From Clostridium sp. (GTDB taxonomy: Bacteria; Bacillota; Clostridia; Clostridiales; Clostridiaceae), in NCBI GenBank assembly GCA_029851835.1, contig JARKVD010000020.1, positions 1 to 49,467 on the forward strand: 49,467 nt of DNA, read 5' to 3'. Under the pieces are notes generated by a model. It was not told where the DNA came from, made no database searches, and worked only from the letters and a program-made list of their open reading frames with translations. Below are positions 18,785-27,152 of the stretch, piece after piece (within the stretch, counting starts at the first letter, position 1; each line of letters starts with the position of its first letter). Position numbers and translations under genes: made by a program.

Positions 18785-18964
18785 AACTAAATTGTAAAAT
18801 TTTAAAACTGCTGTTTCATACAGCAGTTTTTTTCTTGTTTTTTCTTATATTTTCTTATATTAGAATATAAATGAAAAAGAATGAGAATAATACTATTGTG
18901 ACATTAAAAAAAGCAGAGGGAGGAAAGTTAATCTACTTGTATAGTAAATTAACATAAAAAATCT

Positions 18965-20647
18965 ATGACATCTGTAATAATTATAATACAATTATTTGTT
19001 ACAATAGTAATGGGGTTATATTTTTATAATGCATTAAAGGGACAAAAAGGTTCGAAAATAGTAATAAATAAGGAAAATAGTAAGGAAGCTGAAAAGCTTA
19101 AAAGAATGAAAAATATTAGCCTTACAGAGCCTTTAACAGAGAAAAGCAGACCAACTACCTTTGAAGATATAATAGGACAGGAAAAAGGGATTAAAGCATT
19201 AAAGGCTGCTATTTGTGGACCTAATCCACAGCACGTAATAATTTATGGACCTCCAGGAGTAGGTAAAACAGCAGCAGCGAGGTTAGTTTTAGAAGAAGCT
19301 AAACTAATTCCAACTTCTCCTTTTAGAGGTTTTTCAAAATTTGTGGAAGTTGATGCAACGACAATAAGATTTGATGAAAGAGGTATAGCAGATCCATTAA
19401 TTGGTTCTGTACATGATCCCATTTATCAGGGGGCGGGTCCTTTGGGTATAGCAGGAATACCACAGCCCAAACCAGGTGCAGTGACAAAGGCTCATGGAGG
19501 GATTTTATTTTTAGATGAAATAGGAGAGTTACATCCAATTGAGCTTAACAAACTTCTTAAGGTTTTAGAAGATAGGAAGGTATTTTTAGATAGTGCATAT
19601 TATAATAGTGAAGATCCTAATATGCCAAGTTACATTAAAGAGATTTTTGATGAAGGGCTTCCTGCTGATTTCAGACTTATTGGAGCAACAACACGAAGTC
19701 CAGAGGAAATTGTTCCTGCCATTAGATCTAGGTGTGTTGAAATCTTTTTTCGAGCTCTTGATGCAGATGAGGTTGAACTTATAGCTAGAAATGCCGTATC
19801 AAAAATGGGGCTAGATATTGATGACGAAGCAGCACAGTTAGTCGGATTATATGCTAGCAATGGAAGAGATGCTGTGAATTTAGTACAGCTTGCCTGTGGA
19901 ATAGTTATTAATGAAAAACGAGATAAGATTGGTGTGAAAGAAGTTCAATGGGTTATTGAGAATGGTCAGTATTCACCTAGACCTAATAAGAAGGTATGTT
20001 CAAAACCTAGGGTAGGTTATGTGAATGGGTTGGCCATCATGGGCTCTAACATAGGATCGGTTATGGAAATAGAAGCTACTGCTAGAAGAATAGATGGAAG
20101 AGAGGGAATTGTTAAAGTAACAGGTATTGTTGAAGAAGAAGAGATTGGAGATAAAAATAGAAAGCTTATAAGAAAAGGTACAGCAAGAAACTCAATTGAT
20201 AATGTACTTACGGTTCTAGAGAGGTTTTACAATTTAGATGTGAAGCATTATGATATTCATGTTAATTTTCCAGGTGGTCAGCCAGTAGATGGGCCTTCAG
20301 CAGGAATAAGTATTACTACAGCAATTTATAGTGCAATAACAGGTAAGACCATAGATAATTTAATTGCAATGACTGGAGAAATTTCTATTCATGGTGAAGT
20401 TAAGCCAGTTGGTGGGGTTACAGCTAAAATTACAGGAGCTATAAAAGCTGGAGCTAAAAAGGTAATTATTCCTCAGGAAAACTGGCAGGATATTTATTCT
20501 GGATATAAAGAAGTTGAAATTATTCCTATGAGTAATATTAAGGAGGTAATAAATGAAGCAATTGTTAGTGAAACAGTTCTTCATGTTAACTTGGAAAATA
20601 AAGATAGTGCATTTGGTATAATGGCATCTCCTCAATTAGATGCATAA
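18965..20647 (+). CDS. lonB: ATP-dependent protease LonB
   Basis: A 560-residue membrane-tethered Lon-type protease; in Bacillus the equivalent is tied to sporulation in the forespore. Residues 4-22 form a transmembrane anchor. The AAA+ part has Walker A GPPGVGKT and Walker B GGILFLDEIGEL. The C-terminal protease domain has the Ser-Lys dyad S445 (DGPSAG) and K488. Unusually, the ATG has no Shine-Dalgarno: the nearest AGGGAGG is about 40 bases upstream, and an in-frame stop at 18950 rules out a longer protein. The gene lies between clpX and lonA, as in Bacillus. Confidence 0.94.
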   Translation: MTSVIIIIQLFVTIVMGLYFYNALKGQKGSKIVINKENSKEAEKLKRMKNISLTEPLTEKSRPTTFEDIIGQEKGIKALKAAICGPNPQHVIIYGPPGVGKTAAARLVLEEAKLIPTSPFRGFSKFVEVDATTIRFDERGIADPLIGSVHDPIYQGAGPLGIAGIPQPKPGAVTKAHGGILFLDEIGELHPIELNKLLKVLEDRKVFLDSAYYNSEDPNMPSYIKEIFDEGLPADFRLIGATTRSPEEIVPAIRSRCVEIFFRALDADEVELIARNAVSKMGLDIDDEAAQLVGLYASNGRDAVNLVQLACGIVINEKRDKIGVKEVQWVIENGQYSPRPNKKVCSKPRVGYVNGLAIMGSNIGSVMEIEATARRIDGREGIVKVTGIVEEEEIGDKNRKLIRKGTARNSIDNVLTVLERFYNLDVKHYDIHVNFPGGQPVDGPSAGISITTAIYSAITGKTIDNLIAMTGEISIHGEVKPVGGVTAKITGAIKAGAKKVIIPQENWQDIYSGYKEVEIIPMSNIKEVINEAIVSETVLHVNLENKDSAFGIMASPQLDA

Positions 20648-20648
20648 G

Positions 20649-20697
20649 ATAATCCCTATAGTAACAGCATTATAGTTACTATAGGGATTATTTAATT
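20649..20697 (+). terminator. Terminator after lonB
   Basis: A perfect 17-bp stem (20649-20665 with 20675-20691) follows the stop at once; the tail is TTTAATT. Confidence 0.8.
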
Positions 20698-20757
20698 GAA
20701 AAAAAACAGTTTTATATGTATAATAGACTAGTCTAATTATGTTATTATGAAGTCATT

Positions 20758-20873
20758 ATAAGTGAATAGCCGAATCATTGATTTGGCTAATGTAAAGTTA
20801 AGTGACAGTCTAAATCTTTGATTTAGTTACTGGAACTTACTCATTTGAACGAAGGTGAGAATGAGTTTCCTTA
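20758..20873 (-). repeat. Dispersed palindromic repeat, copy R5 (inverted, two units)
   Basis: Reverse orientation with two palindromic units, around AATCATTGATTTGG and AAATCTTTGATTTAG, then GGAACTTACTCATT and the GAGAATGAGTTTCC head. It occupies most of the lonB-lonA gap. Confidence 0.88.
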
Positions 20874-20934
20874 ATAAAACATATCATTGAATATTTTATA
20901 TACAGTTGGAATTAAAAGATAAGGAGATGATAGT

Positions 20935-23268
20935 ATGGAAAATAAATTAATTAAAATGCCATTGATTCCTTTAAGAGGATTGAGTATTTTTCCTCATATG
21001 GCTTTGAATTTTGATATAGGAAGAGCTAAATCTATTGAAGCTATAAATAGGGCAATGAATGGGAACCAGAAGATTTTTGTAGTAACTCAAAGAGAAGCAG
21101 CGTTAGAAAATCCTACAAGAAATGATATATATACTATTGGGTGTGTTTGTACTATAAAACAATTTATGAAGCTTCCAGGAAATCATTTAAGAGTTCTTGT
21201 TGAAGGTGAATATAGAGCAAAATTAGTAGATTATATTGATGAAGAAAATTGTATTGAAGGTGAAATAGAAGCAATACAAGAAGTTGACATGGAAGATGAG
21301 ACAGAAGCAGAGGGGTATAAAAATTCTCTAAATGATATGTTTAGTGACTATTTACAATTAGTTGGAGATGAATTTAATGAACTAATAACAGAATTAGAAG
21401 AAGAAGAAAATAATAGTGTTTATTGTGATGTTATTAGCGCCTTTCTTCCTGTAAAAGGAAATGTAAAGCAAGAATTATTAGAGACAATATTAATTAAAGA
21501 AAGAATGGAAAAGCTTTTAGTTATTTTAAAGAAGGAAATAGAAGTAATAAAAGTTGAAAAATTAATTGGGGATAAGGTAAAGGCAAAGGTTAGTGCATCT
21601 CAAAAAGAGTATTATTTAAGAGAGCAATTAAAAGTAATACAACAAGAGTTAGGTGAAGGTGATGACCTTAAAAAGGAACTTGACAAATATAGTAAGTTAA
21701 TCTTAAAGTGTAAGCTTCCCAAAGAGGTTAAAGAAAAAGTTGAATATGAGATGGAAAGATTAAATAATGTTGGTCTTTCAACTCAAGAAGGGTCAGTAAT
21801 AAAAACTTACCTTGATACAATTTTTGATATGCCTTGGAACAAATTAAGTAAGGATAATTTAGATATAAAAAATGCAAGAACAGTGTTAGACAATGAACAT
21901 TTTGGTTTAGAAGATGTAAAGGAGAGAATTGTTGAACATTTAGCAGTTAGAAAGATGAGCAATGGTTTAAAATCGCCTATACTGTGTTTAGTAGGTCCTC
22001 CTGGAGTTGGAAAAACATCTATTGCAAAATCAGTAGCAAACTCTTTAGGAAGAAAATTTGTGAGAATGAGTCTTGGTGGGGTAAGAGATGAAGCTGAGAT
22101 TAGAGGACATAGAAGAACTTATGTTGGAGCAATTCCAGGAAGAATTGTTGCAGCTTTAAAAGAAGCAGGGTATAAGAATCCAGTATGTTTATTAGATGAG
22201 ATTGATAAGGTATCTAAGGATTATAAGGGAAATGTAGAAGATGCATTACTTGAAGTGTTGGATTCTGAACAAAATAAAACCTTCAGAGATCATTATTTAG
22301 ATGTGGATTTTGACTTATCTAAGGTATTATTTATAACAACAGCAAATAGCTTAGATACAATTTCAAGACCGTTACTAGATAGAATGGAAGTAATTGAAGT
22401 ATCAGGGTATACAAGTGAAGAAAAGTTTCAAATTGCTAAGAAGCATTTAATTCCAAAGATTATGAAAGAATACTCTTTGGAGGAGAATACAATAACTATT
22501 ACTGAAAGTGCAATAAGAACTGTTATCGATAACTATACTAGAGAATCAGGAGTTAGAAGCCTGGAAAGAAAATTATCGACTTTAATTAGAAAAGCTATTA
22601 CAGAACTTCTTGAGAAGAACAAAAAATCTATGACTATAAATGCTATGGGAGTAAAGAAATATTTAGGACCAGAAATTTTTAGCTATGATGATTTGGATAC
22701 AGAAAATAAAGTTGGAGTAGTTACAGGACTTGCATGGACTGGATATGGTGGAGATACCCTTCCTGTAGAAGCAGTTGTTATGGAAGGTGATGGAAAGTTC
22801 CAGCTTACAGGGCAATTAGGTGATGTAATGAAGGAATCAGCTAAGGCTGGTTATAGTTATGTAAGAGCTCACTGCGAGGAATATGGAATAGATAGTAATT
22901 TCCATAAGAATAAAGATATCCATATTCATATCCCAGAAGGAGCTATTCCAAAGGATGGACCTTCTGCTGGAGTCACAATGATAACAGCTATGATTTCAGC
23001 CTTAAGTGGACGACCAGTTGATTATTCAGTAGCTATGACTGGAGAAATTACTCTTACAGGAAGAGTTCTGCCAATAGGTGGATTAAAGGAGAAGAGTTTA
23101 GCGGCTTATAGAATGGGTATAAAAACAATAGTTATTCCAAAAGCTAATGAAAAAGATTTAAAGGATATACCGAAGACGGTAAAAAGTAAGATAAAATATA
23201 TACCAGTAGAAAAAGTAGAAGATGTACTTAAGAGTGCATTAATTGGAGAGATTGAAAATGGAAATTAA
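20935..23268 (+). CDS. lon: ATP-dependent protease La (LonA)
   Basis: A 777-residue soluble protease removing damaged and regulatory proteins. It has the LON substrate-binding N-domain ([14 protein letters not shown] start), a coiled-coil middle ([21 protein letters not shown]), AAA+ Walker A GPPGVGKT and Walker [10 protein letters not shown], and the C-terminal Ser-Lys dyad S677 (KDGPSAG) and K720 (GGLKEK). The length is the family norm. AAGGAGATGATAGT precedes the ATG. Its 3' end overlaps engB by 11 bases, so the two are translationally coupled. Confidence 0.98.
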   Translation: MENKLIKMPLIPLRGLSIFPHMALNFDIGRAKSIEAINRAMNGNQKIFVVTQREAALENPTRNDIYTIGCVCTIKQFMKLPGNHLRVLVEGEYRAKLVDYIDEENCIEGEIEAIQEVDMEDETEAEGYKNSLNDMFSDYLQLVGDEFNELITELEEEENNSVYCDVISAFLPVKGNVKQELLETILIKERMEKLLVILKKEIEVIKVEKLIGDKVKAKVSASQKEYYLREQLKVIQQELGEGDDLKKELDKYSKLILKCKLPKEVKEKVEYEMERLNNVGLSTQEGSVIKTYLDTIFDMPWNKLSKDNLDIKNARTVLDNEHFGLEDVKERIVEHLAVRKMSNGLKSPILCLVGPPGVGKTSIAKSVANSLGRKFVRMSLGGVRDEAEIRGHRRTYVGAIPGRIVAALKEAGYKNPVCLLDEIDKVSKDYKGNVEDALLEVLDSEQNKTFRDHYLDVDFDLSKVLFITTANSLDTISRPLLDRMEVIEVSGYTSEEKFQIAKKHLIPKIMKEYSLEENTITITESAIRTVIDNYTRESGVRSLERKLSTLIRKAITELLEKNKKSMTINAMGVKKYLGPEIFSYDDLDTENKVGVVTGLAWTGYGGDTLPVEAVVMEGDGKFQLTGQLGDVMKESAKAGYSYVRAHCEEYGIDSNFHKNKDIHIHIPEGAIPKDGPSAGVTMITAMISALSGRPVDYSVAMTGEITLTGRVLPIGGLKEKSLAAYRMGIKTIVIPKANEKDLKDIPKTVKSKIKYIPVEKVEDVLKSALIGEIENGN

Positions 23269-23845
23269 ACAAGCAGAATTTACAACATCAGCTGTAAAGC
23301 CAGGTCAGTATCCAGTGGATGGAAGAGTTGAGATAGCATTTGTAGGAAGATCTAATGTAGGGAAGTCATCACTTATAAATACGGTTACAAATAGAAGAAA
23401 ACTGGTTAAGGTAAGTCAAACACCAGGAAAAACAAGGCTTATAAACTTCTTTATAATAAACAATCAGTTTTACTTTGTTGACCTTCCAGGATATGGGTAT
23501 GCTAAGGTTTCTAAATCTGAGCAGTCCAAGTGGGGCGGAATGATGGAGCAATATCTAATTAATAGACCACAACTTAAGAAGGTAGCGTTATTAGTCGATT
23601 CAAGACATAAACCTACTGGAGATGATATTATGATGTATGAGTGGATTAAGCATTATGGTTATTCGGTAATAGTTGTTGCAACGAAGAAAGATAAGCTTAA
23701 TAAAAGTGAGTTACAAAGAAGTGCTAAAGTAATTAAAGAAACACTTAAGCTTAATCCAGAGGATAATCTAGTGTTCTTTTCTTCACTTAAAAAAGAGGGC
23801 AAAGAAGAACTGCTAAATGAAATGTTTAAAGATATAGAATTATAG
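23258..23845 (+). CDS. engB: Ribosome-biogenesis GTPase EngB (YsxC/YihA)
   Basis: A 195-residue GTPase needed for assembly of the large ribosomal subunit. The GTP motifs are G1 GRSNVGKS (30-37), G3 [12 protein letters not shown]4 TKKDK and a G5-like SSLK. The ATG at 23258 is chosen over a TTG five codons upstream because GGAGAG lies seven bases before it and the sequence then starts like the family. It follows lonA with an 11-base overlap, the usual lon-ysxC arrangement. Confidence 0.97.
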   Translation: MEIKQAEFTTSAVKPGQYPVDGRVEIAFVGRSNVGKSSLINTVTNRRKLVKVSQTPGKTRLINFFIINNQFYFVDLPGYGYAKVSKSEQSKWGGMMEQYLINRPQLKKVALLVDSRHKPTGDDIMMYEWIKHYGYSVIVVATKKDKLNKSELQRSAKVIKETLKLNPEDNLVFFSSLKKEGKEELLNEMFKDIEL

Positions 23846-23848
23846 GAG

Positions 23849-23880
23849 AAAAGGGATTGAAGATTCAATCCCTTTTTTTA
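23849..23880 (+). terminator. Terminator 1 after engB
   Basis: A 12-bp stem AAAAGGGATTGA/TCAATCCCTTTT, loop AGAT, followed by T7. Confidence 0.92.
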
Positions 23881-23893
23881 TATAAAAATATTT

Positions 23894-23930
23894 ACTGTAT
23901 AATTTTTTTGAAGATTATACAGTTTTTTTA
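23894..23930 (+). terminator. Terminator 2 after engB (tandem)
   Basis: A second hairpin 14 bases on: perfect 10-bp stem ACTGTATAAT/ATTATACAGT with a T7 tail. Two in a row insulate the lon-engB transcript from the Cys-rich cluster. Confidence 0.75.
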
Positions 23931-24099
23931 TCACAGTTTTTTTGAGTGAACATATATTATAGTATAAAGCAAAGGAAAAAAAGTAAAAAGTACATCAGAA
24001 TAATATGAGAGCAAAGGAATTTAAATTACAAATGACTTAAAAAAACAAAAGTTATTCAACAGAGCTTTTGAAAAATATGTGTCAAAACCTAAGATAGAT

Positions 24100-24108
24100 C
24101 ATATAGTA
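24100..24108 (+). promoter_or_regulatory. Possible sporulation (SigE/SigK-like) -10 element
   Basis: CATATAGTA fits the SigK -10 pattern CATAnnnTA and lies about 56 bases before the first Cys-rich gene. A convincing -35 AC at the right spacing is not seen, and an overlapping TATAAT (24107-24112) is an alternative. The rest of the 23931-24099 gap shows nothing firm. Confidence 0.3.
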
Positions 24109-24164
24109 TAATATAAAATTAACTAATGAGAATAGAAATTAAAATAAAATAGGAGGAAAAATAT

Positions 24165-24776
24165 ATGAGCGATTATTCTAATTTATTCGGGATGTTTGGA
24201 GATAAGGAGCGCGGTTTTGGACCATGCCCACCACCAGGACCAGGACCATGCCCGCCACCAGGACCAGGACCATGCCCACCACCAGTACCAGGACCAGGTC
24301 TAGGAGGATTCGGAGGAGGAGGAATATTGATCTGGATAATTATTCTTTGCTTCTTCTGCGGAGGTGGCTTTGGATTTGGAGGCGGATGCGGAAATAATTC
24401 AGGTGCTAATGATGGATGTGGAAGCGGATGCGGATGTGGAGGCAGATGTGGCTGCGGAGGCGGGTTTGATACAGGTTGCTGTACTACTATGTTCCCTAAT
24501 CCATGTGATTTTGTAGAGTGTTGCAATTGTTGTGGCAAGAGAGTAAAAAAATGTAAAAAACAAAAGAATTATATTGTTGAGGCATGCCTATGTGGAGGAA
24601 ATGCACCAATGATTAATAACACAGGATGTGGCGGATGCGGAAACAGCGGATTCGGATGTGGAAATGGTGGCTTTGGCTTTGGAGGTTTTTGGTGGATTAT
24701 AATTCTAATAATTCTCTTCGTTTGTAGAGGCGGAGGTGGATTCTTAGGTGGACCATCAAAAGGAAACGTATGTTAA
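24165..24776 (+). CDS. Cys/Gly-rich membrane protein with Pro-rich N-terminus, unknown function
   Basis: I do not recognise this 203-residue protein. It has 26 cysteines. Residues 19-41 hold three GPCPPP repeats. A short hydrophobic helix (54-65, ILIWIIILCFFC) is followed by Gly/Cys repeats (GCGSGCGCGGRCGCGGG at 84-100), a more complex Cys knot (112-143, ECCNCCGKRVKKCKK), another Gly-Cys stretch and a second hydrophobic helix at 175-187. A clear AGGAGGAAAAATAT start makes it a real gene despite low complexity. It heads a row of similar proteins. Composition suggests a disulfide-linked spore coat or envelope protein, but that is inference. Confidence 0.85.
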   Translation: MSDYSNLFGMFGDKERGFGPCPPPGPGPCPPPGPGPCPPPVPGPGLGGFGGGGILIWIIILCFFCGGGFGFGGGCGNNSGANDGCGSGCGCGGRCGCGGGFDTGCCTTMFPNPCDFVECCNCCGKRVKKCKKQKNYIVEACLCGGNAPMINNTGCGGCGNSGFGCGNGGFGFGGFWWIIILIILFVCRGGGGFLGGPSKGNVC

Positions 24777-24841
24777 TGATAAAGTAAAAATTAGAAAAGC
24801 TATAGATAAGAAAAAGATAAAAGGAAATGGAGGAATAAACA

Positions 24842-25207
24842 ATGTTTGGATGCGCAAATAATAGAAATGGATCAAATTCATGTACTATAATCCTAATTAT
24901 TGTAATATTTGCACTACAAGGATTATTAAATGGTTCATCTCAATCTAGAACCGCATTAATCTTACTCTTCTTATTTTGGCTCTGTGGATCTGGCGGATGT
25001 GGATTTGGAAGAGATGGATTTGATGGATGTGGAACTAATGGTTGTATGCCAATAAATAACTGCAATTGCATGCCAATGAATAACTGCTGCTGTATGCCAA
25101 TGAGCAAATGCTGTGGCAGATCTAGGAGACGTCGTAAAGATAGATGCACATGTGACTGCAAGAGAGTAAAAGTTTGCTTCAACCCTAATAGGTGCTGCGG
25201 TGAATAA
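24842..25207 (+). CDS. Cys-rich two-helix membrane protein, paralogue A
   Basis: A 121-residue protein of unknown function with 19 cysteines. A hydrophobic helix begins at C14 (CTIILIIVIFALQGLL), a second lies at 37-48 and ends WLCGSG, and the C-terminal half holds CMPxNNC repeats (68-90) and a basic tail (GRSRRRRKDRCTCDCKR). Both helices and the SR between them match the protein at 25401-25652, so the two are tandem duplicates. TGGAGG precedes the ATG. It lies 65 bases after the preceding Cys-rich gene, probably co-transcribed. Confidence 0.85.
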   Translation: MFGCANNRNGSNSCTIILIIVIFALQGLLNGSSQSRTALILLFLFWLCGSGGCGFGRDGFDGCGTNGCMPINNCNCMPMNNCCCMPMSKCCGRSRRRRKDRCTCDCKRVKVCFNPNRCCGE

Positions 25208-25400
25208 ACAATAACCAATGAAATAATAAATTGCTAATGAGAGACTGAATAATAAAATATAATAACAAAAGATATTAAAGTTATAATAGAAGAAGGATAA
25301 AAGCGTAAGATAATTAAACAAATGGTGATATCAACTAAAGAATTCAAACAACAAATTTATGATGATAAAAAAATAAATTTAGGAAAAGGAGATAGAAAAT

Positions 25401-25652
25401 ATGTTCGGATTTGGAAACGGCGGATTTGGATTTGGCAATAACAATTGTTGCACAATAATTTTAATAATCTTGATACTAAAATTCCTAGGACTATTAGATG
25501 TATGTAATCCAAATTCAAGAAATGCTATAACATTACTACTTCTTTGGTGGCTATGCGGAAGTGGATTCGGATCTAATTGTGGAGGTAACAGATTAAACAA
25601 TTGTAGATGCATGAAACGAGCTCCTATGGGATGTTGCTGCAGAAGGTGCTAA
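25401..25652 (+). CDS. Cys-rich two-helix membrane protein, paralogue B
   Basis: An 83-residue protein with 11 cysteines. A Gly/Phe N-terminus (MFGFGNGGFGFGNNN) leads into helix 1 from C17 (CTIILIILILKFLGLL), then NSR, helix 2 (42-52) ending WLCGSG, and a short Cys/Arg tail GCCCRRC. It is a shortened relative of the 24842 gene: helix and SR...WLCGSG positions align, while the CMP repeats are missing. AAAAGGAGATAG precedes the ATG. Function unknown; the small Gly-rich hydrophobic look recalls small sporulation proteins of the YjcZ kind, without being a clear member. Confidence 0.82.
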   Translation: MFGFGNGGFGFGNNNCCTIILIILILKFLGLLDVCNPNSRNAITLLLLWWLCGSGFGSNCGGNRLNNCRCMKRAPMGCCCRRC

Positions 25653-25699
25653 GTAACAATAAAGTTTACAAAAGATATAGGAATACGAAGGAAAGCTAA

Positions 25700-25812
25700 T
25701 TACGAAAGATATAAAAATGCAAAAGGGTTAAATTTTAATTTACGAAAGTGATAAGAATGCCTATAGATTGACAAAACTCTAAAGAGTTAAATGCGAAAGA
25801 TGAAATAGTGTG
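25700..25812 (+). repeat. Degenerate direct repeats between the Cys-rich and Met-rich genes
   Basis: TACGAAAGATATAAAAATGC (25701), TACGAAAGTGATAAGAATGC (25741) and TGCGAAAGATGAAATAG (25792) are three decayed copies of one ~20-bp unit at 40- and 51-base spacing. They are non-coding as they stand. Possibly remains of another gene or a structured leader. Confidence 0.4.
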
Positions 25813-25859
25813 AAGACCATGGCCCATTGTTGGGGGGTTTCTAGAAAGATAAGAAAATT

Positions 25860-25892
25860 AGCAGTCCATGTTTTTCATGGATTGCTTTTTTA
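25860..25892 (+). terminator. Terminator/attenuator before the Met-rich gene
   Basis: An 11-bp stem (25860-25870 with 25876-25886, one G:U), loop TTTTT, T-run. It stands 30 bases before the next start codon. CCATGG at 25818-25823 upstream could pair with one arm, so attenuation is possible. Confidence 0.75.
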
Positions 25893-25921
25893 AAATTATA
25901 TTAAAATTGAGAGGTGAGCCT

Positions 25922-26950
25922 ATGGGAAAGCATAAACATAGAAGGCGTGAAAGAGATTCAGGATATGTTCAACCACAAATGAATAGTGGATATAATGGTA
26001 TGAATATGGGTATGAATCAAGGAATAATGGGTGGAGAAAACCAATTTATACCTAATGGAATGAATCCTGGGATGAATATGAATCAGAATGGCATGATGAA
26101 TGGCCAAGGGATGTTCCCTGGTATGGATCAAGGAATGAACATAGGGATGAATCAGGGTATGAATAACTTGGGCATGAGCCAAAATATGAATCCGATGAAC
26201 TCATTGAATAATATGATGAACAATCCGATAGCAAGTTTATTAGGTAATATGGGAGGTTCGGGTGGTCCTGACTTAAATGGAATAATTCAGCTTTTAAATA
26301 ACTTTGGACTTGGAATAGACCCATCGATATCAGGAATATTTGGTGGCGGAAATGGTGGCAATTTTGATATAATGCAGTTATTAGGTGGTTTATTAGGTGG
26401 TTTTGGAAGTCAAAGTAGTTCAGCTAGTACTGTTCAAAGTCAAAATACTACGGAAGGCGCTCAAAATCAAGGATATTTTGATGATTTAGTAGAACAGATT
26501 ACTCCAGATCAAATTAATATGATACAAGGAATATTACAAGGGTTTGGAATAAATAATACTCAACAGCAAAATACAGCTTCAACTTATACTAATAGTGAAA
26601 GGAAAGAAGATTCGTTGGAGGAAATTCTCGCTAACCTAGATTTTAATTCCATATTGAGCAATCTAAACGATGAAAATTTCTTTGGATTAGATCTCACTAA
26701 TGTAAATAGTGATAGTTTAGATGACATCAATGTAGATGACGTAGTCAATAGTGAAGAACTTGATGAAGATATGGGAGAAATTAAGGATGCAGACATAGTT
26801 GAGGAAAATATACTTAATAAAGAAAAGGAGTTAACAAAAGAAGAGTATAGGAAGCTAATAAATATTTTAATTAAGCTTATAGATCCAAACAAAATTAGAT
26901 TGCTTCAAAAAGTTTTCAGTGAATATGAAAAAAAAGTAGTAAATAAATAA
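25922..26950 (+). CDS. Met/Asn/Gly-repeat protein, unknown function
   Basis: A 342-residue low-complexity protein I cannot place. A basic start (GKHKHRRRERD) leads to about 75 residues (25-100) of GMN/GMNQ repeats, then Gly/Leu-rich stretches (MQLLGGLLGGFG), a Gln/Ser segment, an acidic region (about 275-305) and a folded-looking helical end with EEYRKLINILIKLIDP. It has no cysteines, unlike its neighbours. The ATG at 25922 follows GAGAGGTGAGCCT; an upstream in-frame start at 25868 falls inside the terminator hairpin and is rejected. It is last of the four odd genes; a spore or surface assembly role is inference. Confidence 0.85.
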   Translation: MGKHKHRRRERDSGYVQPQMNSGYNGMNMGMNQGIMGGENQFIPNGMNPGMNMNQNGMMNGQGMFPGMDQGMNIGMNQGMNNLGMSQNMNPMNSLNNMMNNPIASLLGNMGGSGGPDLNGIIQLLNNFGLGIDPSISGIFGGGNGGNFDIMQLLGGLLGGFGSQSSSASTVQSQNTTEGAQNQGYFDDLVEQITPDQINMIQGILQGFGINNTQQQNTASTYTNSERKEDSLEEILANLDFNSILSNLNDENFFGLDLTNVNSDSLDDINVDDVVNSEELDEDMGEIKDADIVEENILNKEKELTKEEYRKLINILIKLIDPNKIRLLQKVFSEYEKKVVNK

Positions 26951-27025
26951 AATTTAATTTATTAAGTATAAAAAAACTAAATGGGTCAATAATAATAACG
27001 TAATGGGAGTTAAAATCTCCATAAA

Positions 27026-27089
27026 CCTTCAAAAGAAATTTTGAAGGTCCCCCCCATCCCCCTTGGGACCTATATAGGTCCCGTTTTTT
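27026..27089 (+). terminator. Triple-stem C-rich terminator region
   Basis: A hairpin CCTTCAAAA/TTTTGAAGG (27026-27047) is followed by a C-rich tract (27049-27062) and then GGGACCTATATAGGTCCC with a T6 tail (27065-27089). GGTCCC at 27046 can also pair with GGGACC at 27065, competing with the terminator stem. Confidence 0.75.
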
Positions 27090-27102
27090 ATGTATTTATA
27101 AT

Positions 27103-27141
27103 AAATAAGACTGCTTAGATTATCTAAGTAGTCTTATTTTA
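27103..27141. terminator. Terminator for the minus-strand 27153 gene
   Basis: A 16-bp stem (27104-27119 with 27123-27138, one G:U) and loop TTA, flanked by A/T runs on both sides, 11 bases from the stop of the convergent gene. Confidence 0.85.
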
Positions 27142-27152
27142 TAATTATAACG

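Noticed and set aside
24173-24538. Proline-rich minus-strand ORF opposite the first Cys/Gly-rich gene
   Set aside because: It is the antisense shadow of GGA/TGT-rich codons. The plus strand has the ribosome site and the membrane helices.
25868-25921. N-terminal extension of the Met-rich protein
   Set aside because: It starts inside a terminator hairpin and has no ribosome site; the ATG at 25922 has one.
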